Below are positions 1-13,243 of a stretch of 64,000 nt of DNA, piece by piece. The position numbers were made by a program, and so were the translations under genes. Below the pieces are notes generated by a model. The model ran no database searches. It was not told where the DNA came from and saw only the letters and a list, made by a program, of their open reading frames with translations. Origin of the DNA: Cloeon dipterum. Taxonomy: Eukaryota; Arthropoda; Insecta; Ephemeroptera; Baetidae. Each line of letters opens with the position of its first letter. The first letter of the stretch is position 1. The DNA lies in contig NC_088787.1 in assembly GCF_949628265.1 (NCBI RefSeq), positions 27,022,501 through 27,086,500 of the forward strand, given 5' to 3'.

Positions 1-620
1 GATCTTGTTGAGGTTTGTTAAATTAATTGCAGTCCTTCCTCTTACTCTCAGGGATGATCGATTACCAATAATCAACGACCGGAGTAATAAATCTGACCTC
101 GCGACACGAATCGACATTTTGATATGGCTTGTGCCGCACTCACCCCCTGTAAATCGGATGTCGCGGCGGCTGCCAAACGCGACAGGAGGGCGGGAGGTCC
201 TGATTGCGATGATGAAAGTTTGCTAACGCGCCAAGAAATTTTCAAGAGCGCACTTTATTGTGCAAAGAAGAGCAAGCACACGCGGCTGCTTGCGAGAGGG
301 AGGCAGGGAAGGGGTGAATGGCGGTGCTCGTCAGCGGCGGCGCGAGAGTTCTTTAACGCCGTTTGTTAGCAGCGAGCAACGAGCTCGGAAAGAACTGTGG
401 CGCGCACAAATGCTTTTATAATTAAAATGTTTCGTCAAATATTGCGTCACAACCGCACCGTGTGCTCGAGAGCATCCTCGACGAGCGACGAGCGAGCAAA
501 GAGTGGGTTTAATATGTGAATATGATAAAGTTTCCCGTCGGCAGTCTGTCGTTCAGCAAACTCGGGCGGAAGAAGTGCGATGATTACAAAGTTATATTGA
601 GCAAGCGGTCGGGTAGGAGC

Positions 621-624
<4 letters not shown>
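1..624. other. Noncoding left edge
   Basis: No convincing coding or RNA gene is seen. Short open frames occur on both strands but lack codon bias, domains or splice context. Because the exon at 1712 is preceded by an intron acceptor, this stretch is probably intronic or upstream sequence of that gene. Confidence 0.5.
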
Positions 625-697
<73 letters not shown>

Positions 698-722
698 TGA
701 GAGAGAGCGAGAGAGAGAGAGA

Positions 723-781
<59 letters not shown>
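625..781. repeat. (GA)n microsatellite, interrupted
   Basis: About 157 bp of GA dinucleotide broken by a few GT, AA and GC steps. It translates in both directions as Ser-Leu or Arg-Glu runs, which are artefacts. It could bind GAGA-type factors or simply be slippage-prone DNA. Confidence 0.95.
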
Positions 782-783
<2 letters not shown>

Positions 784-1464
784 TGTGTATAGGTGATGTG
801 CAGCACTTAAAACTGCTGACAAGCTATTGTTTATGCCGCGCGTGCACACGTCAGCCAGTCGAGAGGCGGCGTTCAAAGAAACGAACCGATTTCATTACGC
901 GCGGCAGGCAAAATTTAAAACAATGCAAATCCTGCGCTCGCTCGCCCGGCCTAATCCACTTAACTAATTCGAGTTTGTTTTGTTAGCAATGCCTGCTTGG
1001 ACCGCACCCGGGTGGGCCGCTGGGAGGCTCGACCGGGTGCTGACGGACAACCGACGGCCGGGATTATAGTGGGTCACTCAGTGTCATTTTACTTGTGTCC
1101 TGCTAACGAGAAGGGGTGTTGTTGGAATAGATTACCGCATTATAGTGACCGCTCGCTCCCGCATAAATAGAGCGCCGCCAATGATTCCACCACCTGACTA
1201 CGCAAGTTGACCTCCGGGCTGTTGAAAACTTGCTTGTCCCCTTCTCTTTACCAAACACTTGATTGGTGGATTGAGGCGCTCTCTCCCCAAACAACTTAAG
1301 TCCTTATAGTGATAACCATATCAAGTTCTCTTACTTAGCTAGAGCAATCAAAATTTATAAAATTTTAATAAACATGCAAAGTAAGGCCGATGAACTTTTT
1401 GGCCAGTTTAAACCTTGGTTGCGAATCAAGCGTATGAAGTTAACGAAATTAATTCAATGCTTTG
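782..1464. other. Noncoding stretch
   Basis: Nothing recognisable. Moderately GC-rich around 1000-1060 (runs such as CCCGGGTGGGCC). No gene supported. Confidence 0.4.
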
Positions 1465-1466
1465 TA

Positions 1467-1599
1467 ACAACTAGTTGTAGGTTTATGATAAGGAAAATAG
1501 CGACTGATGCTTCCAATGTAGGAATTTAATCTTGTATCACTATTTGCAGTGCGCCGTACACATCTATTTTCCTTATCACATAAACCTAAAACTAGTTGT
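1467..1599. mobile_element. Small MITE flanked by TA dinucleotides
   Basis: Near-perfect terminal inverted repeats: the left arm (about 1467-1500) begins ACAACTAGTTGTAGG, and the right arm (about 1563-1599) is its complement with two or three small differences. The element is 133 bp, has no coding capacity and is flanked by TA at 1465-1466 and 1600-1601, as expected for a Tc1/mariner-type insertion. It lies about 110 bp upstream of the acceptor of the next exon. Confidence 0.8.
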
Positions 1600-1711
1600 T
1601 ATATTTTTACCAGAAAAAAATCGAAATTGTTGTAGAAATTTCAGTATTTTCATTAAAATCTATATTTTTCATATTTAGGCCGAAGAATAAATATCTTTGG
1701 TTCTGTTTCAG

Positions 1712-3235
1712 ATGAGCTCCGGACCTGACATTGGTTCGCCATACCCTGGCAGCTCTGAATCCAGCAAACGGGGGCCGATTCCACCCCAACAGTCACAACC
1801 TGGTCTCAACGGACCTCGGATATCACCAGACTTCAGGAATGGCGATTTTCTTTCGCGCCTTCTTGCCGCCACTCCTCCATACTTGTACAACATTCCTCTA
1901 GTCCCGCAGAGCTTCTTCTTCAGTGACATGTTGAAGAGCTTCGTCCAGAGCAGCAACAATAACAACAATGCAAAAGCAAACGAGCCTCCGCCGCATCAGC
2001 AGATGCCACCACGGGATAACTCGTCGGTGCCGCTTGAGTATCACTCGACGGAAATGCAGAAGGACCTCCCTGGCAGGCCTCCGCACCGCCGGCGGAAACG
2101 CACCTGGAGGGAGGTGAACGAACCACCCAGGTTCACCATAGATAGGAAACCGCCTCCGATCCTGGACAAACCATTAGAGCTGACGACAAGCAACAAACAC
2201 TCTTCGTCGGAGGAAAAGATCGCGAGGCACGACGGTCCACAGACGCCGAATCTCTCCTCGCCTCCCCTGGACCAGACCAGGGCCAGTCCCTCCTCGACGA
2301 CCTCGCCCCCGCTCCTCCCCCCACCGCCGCCGCCGCTCATGCTGCCGAACCTTCCGCCATGCGGCATGCTTCCCCTGCCTGATTTCAACCGTCTTCAACC
2401 TCCCACCAGCACTGATGGTTCTTCCATGCCAAACGATCTCTTGCCCTCGCACCTGCCACCCTTTCCGCCTCCGCTGTGGTACCCGTCGATGTACCCAGGG
2501 CTGGGGGGTCCGAATCCCCACCACCAGCCACCCTTTGGAATCGATCCGCTTCATTTTTTCATCGACCTCCGAGTATCAGGACATATATGGGACAGGAAGT
2601 TACCCCCTTTCGGCACGGTCCCATCCTCGATGTCACCCCCACAAGCAGGCCTCGACTGCACGATTGATCGCGACAGGCGAAACAACACCCCATTCGTGAC
2701 CGAGCTGGAGAGTGACGCCGACGTCAAGTCGGGCGCCCTCAACCTCAGCAGCTCCAGCAACAAGCCAGGCCTCAATCTGCTACTCGGAATGAAAAACTCG
2801 AAACACTCGTCAGCTTTCAGCGTGCCGGAACCCAAGCCCCTGATGATGACCACCAGCAAGGGGCACAGCAGGCGGAGCAGTGTCTCCTCACCCAACACCA
2901 ACTACGTCCTGCAGAACCTAAAACGCATCTACAAGAGCGTCAAGATCGAGGACGGCGAGGAGGAGGCCGTCCGCACGGAGGTCAAGGACGAGGAGCCCGA
3001 GGAGGGGCGCACCAGTCCAAAGAAGGAGACCTCCTCTGAAGGGGAGGGGGAGAAGAAGGGCGAGTGCAAGGACCTGCCGGCGCTGATCGGCCTGGAGCTG
3101 GTCGTCGATTACGTCAAGCACGAGACCAAACCCGGAGAGAAGAGGAGCACCCCGCCCAGCACCCCTCCGACCGGAGACGCTGCGCCCAATATGCTCGCTG
3201 TGACGCCCGAGCCCGAGCAGGCGGCCAGTCCGTGA
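1712..3235 (+). CDS. Proline-rich putative nuclear transcriptional co-regulator (large exon)
   Basis: A 507-residue frame starting at an ATG placed exactly after a good intron acceptor (TTCTGTTTCAG, ending 1711), so at least one upstream exon (5'UTR or coding) is expected. Visible features: a hydrophobic block with LLAATPPYLY and FFFSDMLKSFVQ (residues ~50-79), a basic HRRRKR patch (~125-130, NLS-like), proline runs (~199-226 and 249-255), a striking non-repetitive block FFIDLRVSGHIWDRK (~282-296), GALNLSS resembling a CtBP-binding PxDLS motif (~341-347), and two SUMO-consensus sites, VKIE and VKDE (~410-428). No DNA-binding domain is present in this exon. Function is inferred from composition only. 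A tie to the insect E93/Mblk-1 (LCOR-like) family is a guess. The TGA at 3233 overlaps a donor-like CC|GTGAGA, so the protein could continue by splicing, but no later exon was found. Confidence 0.7.
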   Translation: MSSGPDIGSPYPGSSESSKRGPIPPQQSQPGLNGPRISPDFRNGDFLSRLLAATPPYLYNIPLVPQSFFFSDMLKSFVQSSNNNNNAKANEPPPHQQMPPRDNSSVPLEYHSTEMQKDLPGRPPHRRRKRTWREVNEPPRFTIDRKPPPILDKPLELTTSNKHSSSEEKIARHDGPQTPNLSSPPLDQTRASPSSTTSPPLLPPPPPPLMLPNLPPCGMLPLPDFNRLQPPTSTDGSSMPNDLLPSHLPPFPPPLWYPSMYPGLGGPNPHHQPPFGIDPLHFFIDLRVSGHIWDRKLPPFGTVPSSMSPPQAGLDCTIDRDRRNNTPFVTELESDADVKSGALNLSSSSNKPGLNLLLGMKNSKHSSAFSVPEPKPLMMTTSKGHSRRSSVSSPNTNYVLQNLKRIYKSVKIEDGEEEAVRTEVKDEEPEEGRTSPKKETSSEGEGEKKGECKDLPALIGLELVVDYVKHETKPGEKRSTPPSTPPTGDAAPNMLAVTPEPEQAASP

Positions 3236-6200
3236 GAGGTAATTACAAACGAGTGACCAGAGACCATTTTTTCGTGTTGCAAAGCGACTTGTACGCCTTC
3301 ACTTTTTATTTTTAATTCAAACCATCGACGCGGCTCTCGCCCCGACGATATCACAGGGTATTAAAAAGGAGAGTGAGCTAAAATATAAAAGCAGCACGCG
3401 AAACAAAAGCGGCTTACTCGTAAAATGTAAGCCTCAAAGTGCTGGCTGCTCTTCTCCTCTACCAAAGGCCAAAAATTCAGCACATAATAATATCCGCGCG
3501 CAGTCAGAGAGTCGCTCGTATGTGGTATATATGCAGAGCGGGCGCGGCGACCGCCTCTGCTGGTCACAGCGCCGGTAATCTGATTGATGTTTTTTCAAAG
3601 AGGGAATATAGATGCTGCGCCAGTGGAAAAAAAGCAGCGGCGAGAGGGAAAAGTGCGGTGCCGGCACGGAGAGCGCGTTTTTAATTTGTATTTTCCTCTG
3701 TGCCCTGCCAAAATCCGTGCGAGTTGAGCTGCGATTCAGCGGTCGGCTTGCGAAGCTGCTGCGAGTTATTTAAAAATGAAAAAAGCACTTTCGGCAGCAA
3801 CTAATTTGACAAGTCTGCCAAGCCCCTAATATTTGCGAGAACTCTTGGTTCAAACACGGCTTACAATATGCAACTTTCAAACTATAATAGAAATAGAGAA
3901 CAAATTCAATTAAGGGGAAAATGCGTGCTACTTTTTAATTTTTTTCACATTTTTTCATTATTGAAGAGCCTGTTTCAGTTCGTGCGATATTTTTCTTTTC
4001 TCGTTGTGAAACTGAATAATAATGGCAGTGTTCTAAAAGTCAACATTCACAATTCCTCGCACTATTTGCTTGAAACACGTAGAAAAACATAATTAATTTC
4101 TATATTTAAACAAACACGAGCGCTCGGCACATCTGCCACTTGGAAATTTCTCTTTTCACGTCTCATTATCAAGTGTCGCGTATTCCGCCTTCACGTTTCC
4201 TAATTGCGAATCCCACTGTGCATTTCAGCGCGTGTATTATATTATAATATTACATTCGACTCGTGCAGTGCACGCACATATTCCGTTCTCGAGTATCGCC
4301 CGCGCCTTTCAAACCTGCAGATTCTCATCTCTAACAAGACTTGGCCACTTGACACCCGACAATCAGAGGGAAAAGAAGAGCAGTCTGCACTGTGTGCGAG
4401 CGGACGTGCGGTTCGTAATGATGATCACGTTCACGCCGCGCTGCCCTCACGAGTGGCCCCACGCTGAAAGAGAAGACGCGCACCGCGTGCACGCCACTCG
4501 GCGCACAATGTGCGTGTGCTCTGAAGCACGCTTTTTGCCCCGACGGTTGTTATTTTTGCCACCTTGAATGCGCGCACTTGAAAGGCTAGGAATGCGCTCG
4601 AATTTCCGCAGAGTGGGGCGCAGACTTTGAAAATATCAGCAAGATTTTAAGAGGAAAAAATGGAAAATTCACGAGTACGTTATATTTTTGTATGTATAAC
4701 AACGTCGTAGCACTACGTGCGTGCATGCGTGCATAAGGAATTTCTGGAATAATGATACTGTATACAAACTGCGCATCATTCAAGATGTTGCTTACATTTA
4801 AAAAATGACACTATTTTCTGCAAACTTTCTGACTGCATCAACGAACCTCAATAAATGGTTCTCCTTTCTATTTGAGATAATCCTTCTGATAAGGATAAAA
4901 TTGAATTTAATACAAACGTTTAGTGAATAACAATGCTATTAAAATATTTAAAAATACAAAATTTACATCTGGTCTATGAATTGCCTTGATAGAGTGATAT
5001 CGTTTTATATTTATGAATTTCAAAATTCAAAAACATGATTATTTGTATTGTGTTCATTTTCCTCCTCATTAAAATTATAAATCGGTAGTTTCGAAATTAA
5101 TTTTAAGAATTTCAGCCTTCCTTTTCTCCCACTATGATTTCTTTAAAATTGTCAACAATTAGTTTTAAAATTTTCAGTTTCTCTTGTGCAATCAATTGCA
5201 AGTTGAAGCTATAGCAAAATTGGTAACGTAATTATTTAAAATACTTTATTTTATTTTTGTTTAAAATCTTTCCTATCTTTCCCACACACAACTCCCCCCT
5301 CCAACGGAAATAAATTAAATAAAGAAAATTTTTACATCACTCAAACGTCATCTTTTTCCTCGTCAATCGCGTAAGCGGCTCGACAATGGTGCTGAAATTG
5401 CACTAACCGCCGGTATAGTAATAAATCGCGTCAAGGAGTGAGAATGATACAAAAATAAAAATAAATTAATAATTTTACACAATTACGTGTTAGCCAATTT
5501 TGCCATTGCCTCAAACAACGATTGTAAAACAGCATAAATGTTTTAACTCTTACTCACTAGTCATTTAAAATAATTTATATTCAAATAAAACGCAACCAAG
5601 AAAAGGAACAAGCAGAATGGCTGCAAAAACCAGTACCAATATTAATCACACAGGTAAAAACAAACCATGAGACCGATTTAATGATTTTACATTCGTCAAA
5701 GAACACTCTTGCATAGAAAGAGAAATCAATACTTAAGCTCAATTACCACCCTGTTATTATTATCAATCATCACATCAAAATTAGGCAATATCTTGGCACA
5801 AGTGCTACGCAGGTTGCATGCATTGCAAATTTACACTAACGGACCAGTCGAACATTTGGAAAGGTTTGCCAAATGATAGAGCCACGCTTACTTCTTTGCA
5901 TAAACCCCAACTTTGCATTGCTATATATAATGTATTTAAAAGCTTCACACTGTTTCAGCCGTGGAAAGAGCAGCAGACACCACATTTGGGCATCTCCACG
6001 TCGGCGCCGGTGGACAGCTGCTAAAATTAATTAAGCTAATTGCACACGGCGCACGTTTCAATTTCTCTGTGTATGGTGTACGTTGCTGGTTGTAACATAA
6101 CGGAGGAGTGAAAGAGAGCGAGCGAGTCAACTCATTTCCGGACTGCGAAAAGTACTGTTGTTTAGCCCCGTGGAGTGTGGAAATTGGCCAGTGCGCGCCT

Positions 6201-9200
6201 GCACTCGGATGCTGGCGCCAAATTTACCTAATAATTTCGTTATTTTTTTCCAAAGGCTCGCTCTTAGTTACGGCATTGTTTATTCACGTTCACGCTCGTC
6301 ATCGCACGAACAAAACTTCCATCCAGCAGACACTGTGTGTATCAATAATTCTGTAAATGTATAGCGAGTATGCATGTTTGAATGCGAGCGAGCGAGTGAG
6401 AGGGAAAAAACAGACAGAGCGCGAGGTATAAAATTTCATCACCATAGGAGTTGTGTACGAAAAAATAACAAAAGCCTGAAATAACATCAGCAGTTTGCAA
6501 ACTTTTTCCCCGGGAAACACATTTATTAATGCTGTTGATCATTGTTGTGTATGTGCATATATACACCTCTTTTCTGTGCTCAGAGCTGCGCCGTGCCGCG
6601 GACAAAAAATAATAAATAAATATCCTCAGCGTCGTTATTTGCATTCTGCGTGTGTATACGGATTAAAAGTAATAAATAATATAGCCGTCGTCATTCAAGT
6701 GTTACAACAATGTAGCACACGAACACACACACAAAAAGCGTGCGTCTCTCTGTGTGCACGTCCATAAATAATCATAATGAAAATTCGGCTGCGCGATTTT
6801 TTCCCCCGGACAACCCCCTGTTTGTGTTACTCCTTTCAATCTTTTTCGTTTCCCGGCCGTATTTTTTAATGTAAATATTAAGCCGGCACAGAGGTAGAGA
6901 GCGAACGAGAGAGAGAGAGCGAGAGAGAGAATTATTGCGATTGAAGCGAAAAAACTCATCGCAAAGTCCCGCCGTATTGATGAATGCGCTTGTTTGCTTT
7001 GCACGTGTGCCAGCGAGAAACAAATGGAAAAAGGCGGACGGTGCATGATTATCATTCACTGGGCGGGCTGTGCGAACGGCCCCCTTGATTATTTGCCGTG
7101 TATGCAAATGCACAAACGCGAGCTCGGATTAAAAATACTCGCACATATGAGTCAGTGTTGTTTTTCCAACGCGAATTACCAATTCATTTCGTTGCTAATC
7201 TATTGTTCGTGGCCGCCGACTTGTTTGCGATAGTTTCTCTTGCTTGCAACTGATGCGCGCGAAGTGATTACGTCGAAAACCTAATCCTCGCGAATTTCGG
7301 CGTCAGCCTAGATCACACTTTGTTAATGGGCGCTGGATGAGTGGCTGGTTTTGGCCGTTAATTTACTATACATAGTAAATGAACTATAGTATATACTCAC
7401 CTTGTTTGCTCGTGTTTTCCTGCTTTCCCCGGAAACCCGGATTATTTCTGCCATATTGTTTCTGCACATTAAATTTTCACATTTAAGTCGATTTCTATCA
7501 AGAAATACTTATACTGTTTATTTTTACATGAGTTCATACAGATTTCTACACATATTTTGGAGAAAAAAATTATTTGGTGGCTATGCAAATGTTTTCATTA
7601 TTGATAGCTTTACCTTCGAACGAAAATGTTAGTCTCAAAATGGGATTTGTTTAGATTTAACGGCTGTGAACGTTGAATATTAATTATTTAGAAGATCCCC
7701 AGAGGTTAGCCCTAGTCGGCACTTTAAAGTTCAAAAACACTTGTTGGCATTCGTATATGTATTGGTAATAATTATTAATACATACCAATAAGCAGTTTTT
7801 ACTCAATAATCTTTCCCGAAAATATGTTGTAATTACAAAACGGCAAAAAAGGTTCACCATTAGGGGGCCTTTATGTTCTGCACAAATTTATTAAAAGCTG
7901 TGACGCTGATCAGGGCAGCAAAGATCAGAATGCGTTGGATGTTGACGATATTTTGAGCTGCTTGTTGGATTTTTCTTTGTTGTCCAGTCCTTTTCCGCTT
8001 CAATAATTTCAGACTTTTTATTGAACAAATATAACTTTTTTTAATGCATGTGTGATAAACTTCTTTATAATCAATTATTATGACCGTAAGTCAGTGAGAA
8101 AAAATCTCGAATTTATTGTAAACTGTATATTTTATTATGAATGGAATAGACAGTGATTTATGAACCCTGACTCTATGCTTGCGAATAGGAGCACAAATTT
8201 GATGCATTCTATATACCGTATGTTGTTGAACAGAGGGGCAACAAGCGCAAAATGAAAATGTATCAGGAATAGACCAGCCACGATTTGTAAAACAAATCTG
8301 CTATGAAAGCGAACATGGCAGAGTAAACATTTATTCTGGCGCGAATATTCGCCGCAATTATCACGCAAACAAAATCCACCCACCGCACGGATATGCAGAA
8401 ATTTGCTCAACTTTTTACTTGACGCCGGCAGCATCGCGCGCCTGTGTAAATTATTAATTTACATTTGCGATCGTTTCAGCGGCCGGTGGCAAATCCATTA
8501 GTTTGATCACACACGCACTATCGAAATAAATAGCAAATGTGTGGTGTGTATTTATCGGCGAGCGCGGCTCGATTGCTATGCTCACTCACAGCGGTCCCCT
8601 CGTGCGCGCATATTAATTTTTGATCACAACAGCAGCATCCGTTTAAAATGGGCGAATTAAAATGAGCCGGGTAATTGTGTTTTCAAATCATCACCTGATG
8701 CCGCTGGTTGGCAAAATACATTGTTGTGAATTTGCAACTGTTTATCTGGATGCGCGCGCGAGTGAGCGAGTGAGAGGGCGAGAGAGATTACGGCCGTTTG
8801 CCGCAAATTTATGGCGCTCTCCAAATTTGCAGCAGCGATTTTTCAAAAGCGGCTTTTTCAACATATACAGCCCATTTGGAAAATAAAAATCCGATCCGCT
8901 GTGTGAAAAGCTTTCGTCAATTAATTCGAAATTCTTTTTAATCTCTGCCACCATTGATACACGTTATATATTCGCGCACTGATTGTGAGAGTACATCATT
9001 CGAGTACCGTACAGAAATTAATGTTATATATTTATTCACGGTCGAAAAATCAGCCTTGTGATTACAGAAGCGGCATTAACAACAGTTGAATACGAGGTTG
9101 CGGAAAAAAATCGCATTTTAAGCGAAATTAATAATTTCATTTTTTCCTGGCTTTCCTTAACATGGCATACATTTTCAACTAGAAAAAGACTCGCACAGAA

Positions 9201-10011
9201 ATGGCACATCAAGTTCGTGCTCTGGTTCCACTTAAATACAGTGCACTGGTAAACCCCGTTTTTTTCACTTTTTACCAAATTTTCTACCAAAAGAAGAGAT
9301 GAAAAATATAACATTTTTGTTTGATATGTGGGGAATTTTTAATATTGAGCGTTGTTGTCTAGTTTGGGTATTTTGTTTTGTATCTTTCCATTATTTATGA
9401 TATGTATTGTGCTCAATTATAGAGGGTGAAGCGAGAGCAAAACATTTATTTCATGTGAAATAATGTTAAAAAATACGGTCAATCATTTCAACTGGCACCA
9501 TATTTAATACAAGTATTTCTTGTAATTCATAAACATGAAATATTGACTGGCAAAAAATGGAAAAAAACCGGATGGTTAGTAAATGCAACTCAGGCTTGTG
9601 CATTTTTAAATTGAGCTTTTAAAACATGATTGATAAATGAAATCCCTATTTAACCAAATAAACTCATTAAGAATGCCAGTATTCTTAATTTACCTTCCGT
9701 TTGACATTGCAGATTTCATATTTAAGGCATAAGTTACACTAAGTTAAAACAGCCACTTCCTAGTCAATCGGATTGTCGTCCCCACAGTAAGTTAGTTCCA
9801 GTCAGTATTGCCGTAATCAGCCTTCCGCCTATTCCATTTGAGTTCATCCGCAGCAAATCACTTGTTCCTTGTGTGAACGTTGGCGAAAGTCGGTGCTGCC
9901 TTTTTGAAAGCAACGCTCAGCGCAGCGCGCAGAATGCATAAATGCGGAGCGACACTTTGCGCGCGCAAAACACAAGCGTCGTAAGAAGTGGAGCGCGAAA
10001 AGTGGTTCGGT

Positions 10012-10012
<1 letters not shown>
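3236..10012. other. Long noncoding region, part of a ~21-kb gene desert
   Basis: No coding sequence supported. AT-rich stretches alternate with moderately GC-rich blocks rich in homeodomain-like ATTA/TAAT cores (for example 5990-6260, 7000-7330 and 8330-8890), the texture of clustered cis-regulatory DNA. Short GA runs occur at 6903-6930 and 8758-8788. A small imperfect palindrome lies near 7367-7400 and an ATTGGTA...TACCAAT inverted repeat near 7755-7790. Confidence 0.5.

Positions 10013-10048
<36 letters not shown>
10013..10048. repeat. (GT)n microsatellite
   Basis: An uninterrupted GT dinucleotide tract of about 36 bp, capable of Z-DNA formation and likely polymorphic. Confidence 0.95.
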
Positions 10049-10050
<2 letters not shown>

Positions 10051-13000
10051 CTTTTAAAGCAAAAAGTCCCGTTTGATTGCTCCCCTCGGCGGCCGCGGGT
10101 GGATTCGCTCACTCGCTGCCCTAGGGCTTCCAGTCTCGAGTGTTGCAAGTGCTCGCGCCGAGTGGCTGAATGAGTGCCTCCATCAAGTTGTCTACAAGTG
10201 GTCGTCGTTTGCTGTACATTCGGGGTTGAAGCGGCGGCAGCGGCAAATAAAACAATGCGTCCCACGCCCGACTCTCCTTGGCTCGGGAGGGACGCGCGCG
10301 CTGAAAAAGAAACCTGGCTCAAAATCGTGCGGATTTAGCTTTTAATTAATTGTTGATCATGTTAGTTTGGTAGACGAAACTAAGTTGACACGTTGTGCGG
10401 CGGAAATTTCAACCAGCGCCATTGCCATTGGGTACTTTATTGTTGTCATAAATATCCATTGTACATGTGAAGATCCCATCATGTAGGGTTACGTTGGTAG
10501 AATGTGGAAAATAAAAATATCAAACTGAAAGCAAGACACTGTTTTTATATTTGGAAAATCCTTTAAGCGATATTTTCTCGAGAATTCATGTTCATGTGTG
10601 TTTTAATTCATTCAAACGCCAATTAAACTGGTTCATACAAAACCAAAATCACTCCTTTCGCCAAACTTGAGTTGAAAGGAAAAATTTTCATATTAATTCA
10701 CTGATTACTTTGAAAAGCAGTCAAGATTTTCAATCGCATAACAAAATTTGATCTCCTAACACTTCACCATGCTGAAAATCGTGAAAAACAACAAGAAATA
10801 TGAGACTGAGGAAATAAAATTTTCATTCAATGCTCTGATTTAAGAATTAATTTATGCACCAAATGACGGTTAAAATAATCAAATTGGTTAATAAAATTCA
10901 TCCAAGCATATTTTCCACTCTTTGAATGATTATTCTGGCTAGACCCGATTAAAACCCCGACTATTTTGGTCAGTTATCCCGAACGGAAAGTTGATTGTTT
11001 GAAAATGATCAACCTGAATTCCCCAGACTAATAAAGTAAAATTTTCTGTCAAAAATAAACAAAACAAACTTTTAGACCGCGTATTTTAAGGGCGATAATT
11101 TACATGATGAAAAATCATGACAAACAAACAAATGAATAGATTTCGATCTCTCTTAATAAACAATTTACCAATCGCACATAATTAAAAAAAAATGATAAGA
11201 AAAAATTTAGTCGGATCAGAGTTGATGTCAATCGCAATCTAGGCTGAATGGGATCAAACGAGATGCATCGGCCAAGCGAGGTCGTCGGCGTTGTTAGTCA
11301 GCAGCCCGGCGTGTCGGGTGCAGCGGCATCGAATTCAATATTGCCCGCTAGATTGATTGGCGAATTTCAAACTGAACAGTACACGAGCACGGTGGGCAGT
11401 ATCATTCATGCAATTACAATCTGAATGGTCTGTAATTGCATCGGCGCGCAGCTTTCGAAACCCGATTACCATCGGCAGTGCCGGCGAATTATCTTGTCAC
11501 TCGCGCACACGGCACAAAAATGCGAACAAATTGTATTGGCAAAATGCCCCGCTGCAGTTTGTTTCACAGCGTCAGTTAGAAATTTCCAAAAGCTCTGCTA
11601 CGTTTTGCAAGAGCAAGTGTGTGTATGTTTTATGTTGAGTAAAAGAATTATTTACTAAAACTTTTTGAACTGGCAGTAGCTCTTATTGCCTGCTATGGTA
11701 TGCAAATTATTTGGTTATATTGAAATTTAAAAGATTTAATCAAATTAGAATCAGCTATTAAGTCATGGTTTTTGAAAAACGCGCTCCGCCTCTCGAAATA
11801 CACGAAGTCCTGACTCACTTACGAACTGGCTGACACAAATTGTATTGTTAAAATGATCTTGCAGCAAGATTTTTCGTTAACTTAGTCTATAAACTATAAT
11901 ACACCTATTCAAAGCCAGCTGTAATTTTATGAGAAGCCCGCAATGGTTGACCAAAAATGGAAATCAGTTTGCTACGAGAACAGGTACGCATGTCATGGGT
12001 TCCACTATATACTTGATTTGTAAATACAAAAGTTTCGAACAAAAATTTTACAGCACATCATATTTACGTCGACTCGTTTTTGTTTCGCGCGTTTATGCAG
12101 TTCTTGCTTGTCATGTTTTGCTTTTGTTAATGTTACTTTAGTTAATGATATTTATTGACTGTAATTATTTTCATACAAGAAAAATAAACATTAATATCTG
12201 TCGTCTCATAGCGGGCGTTTAATCAAATCAGCACAAAGTTGAGCAATTTTTTGCTCTAATTCTCTACATATTATCTGTGAGCTAATTTCTGCCTTGTTTA
12301 GTTTCTTCGTTAGAACAACTTAGTTTAAAGATCTCATTTCGCTTGTTGCACACATGATGTAGCATAGATAAATCTTTGAATCAACGTCTACGTGGCATAT
12401 TTTAATCATACAATGCAAAATCATTCACAATTTTTAATTTTCCGTAAAAATATTAAAAATCAACATATATAGTTTTTTTTATAAGAAACACAAATTCATC
12501 AGCTTTTGAGTTGTAAATGAAACTTCCACTAAACGCCCTAAACAGAAATTATTTTTCTCTTCCAATAAATCTACCAATTCAATTTGAGCATTTCAAAAGT
12601 TGTTGTTAATTCTCTCAAATTCAAATAAAACATTTTTGCACTGTCTCTCTCCTTTCGAGTGAACTGCACGTCGAAGTGATTGGAGTCATTACCGGTTCAC
12701 ACATGTGCACACATGAAATATGTACTCTCGCGCTTTAATTCAGCGAGTCTGCTTTCTTTTGTGATCGTCGCGAATTGTAGGTTGGACAACAAGTATGGTG
12801 AGGGCGCCAGAAGAAAACGAAACGGAGAAGAAGCCGTGAACGACAATAGCTGGCGAAGAAGCAGAAAAATACGCGCGTGTGCATTTCAGGAGAAAGACGC
12901 GTGGGCCCCATTGTGCACGAGTGCCGCCGCCGCTGCCGAGCGAGAGAGTACATAATATCAGCGGGCGAGCGCGGCAGATGATGTGTAGGTACAAAAAAAG

Positions 13001-13164
13001 CGTGGCGCATAACAAACGAAAGAGAGCAGAGAATGATGGTGTATATAAAAATATGAGAGGACGAGGCTTATAAAGGGGGTTTTGTATTGATCCGGGCCTG
13101 ACAATATTCTCTCTTCTCTCATTGTCATGATGCCTGCTCGGCGGCACATCACCCAGCAGCAGCC

Positions 13165-13166
<2 letters not shown>
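10049..13166. other. Noncoding region
   Basis: No gene supported. A GC-richer block at about 11220-11540, rich in TAATTG/ATTA cores, stands out from AT-rich flanks and could be a regulatory module; this is inference from composition. Confidence 0.45.

Positions 13167-13241
<75 letters not shown>
13167..13241. repeat. (GA)n microsatellite
   Basis: About 75 bp of uninterrupted GA dinucleotide. Frames across it encode only dipeptide repeats. Confidence 0.97.

Positions 13242-13243
<2 letters not shown>

Noticed and set aside
447-876. Open frames of Ser-Leu or Arg-Glu repeats across GA/CT tracts (also near 13.2, 16.5, 20.8 and 21.7 kb)
   Set aside because: They are translations of dinucleotide microsatellites with no flanking coding features.
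9858-10322. 154-codon minus-strand frame
   Set aside because: Crosses the GT microsatellite (His-Thr run), with no domain or codon bias.
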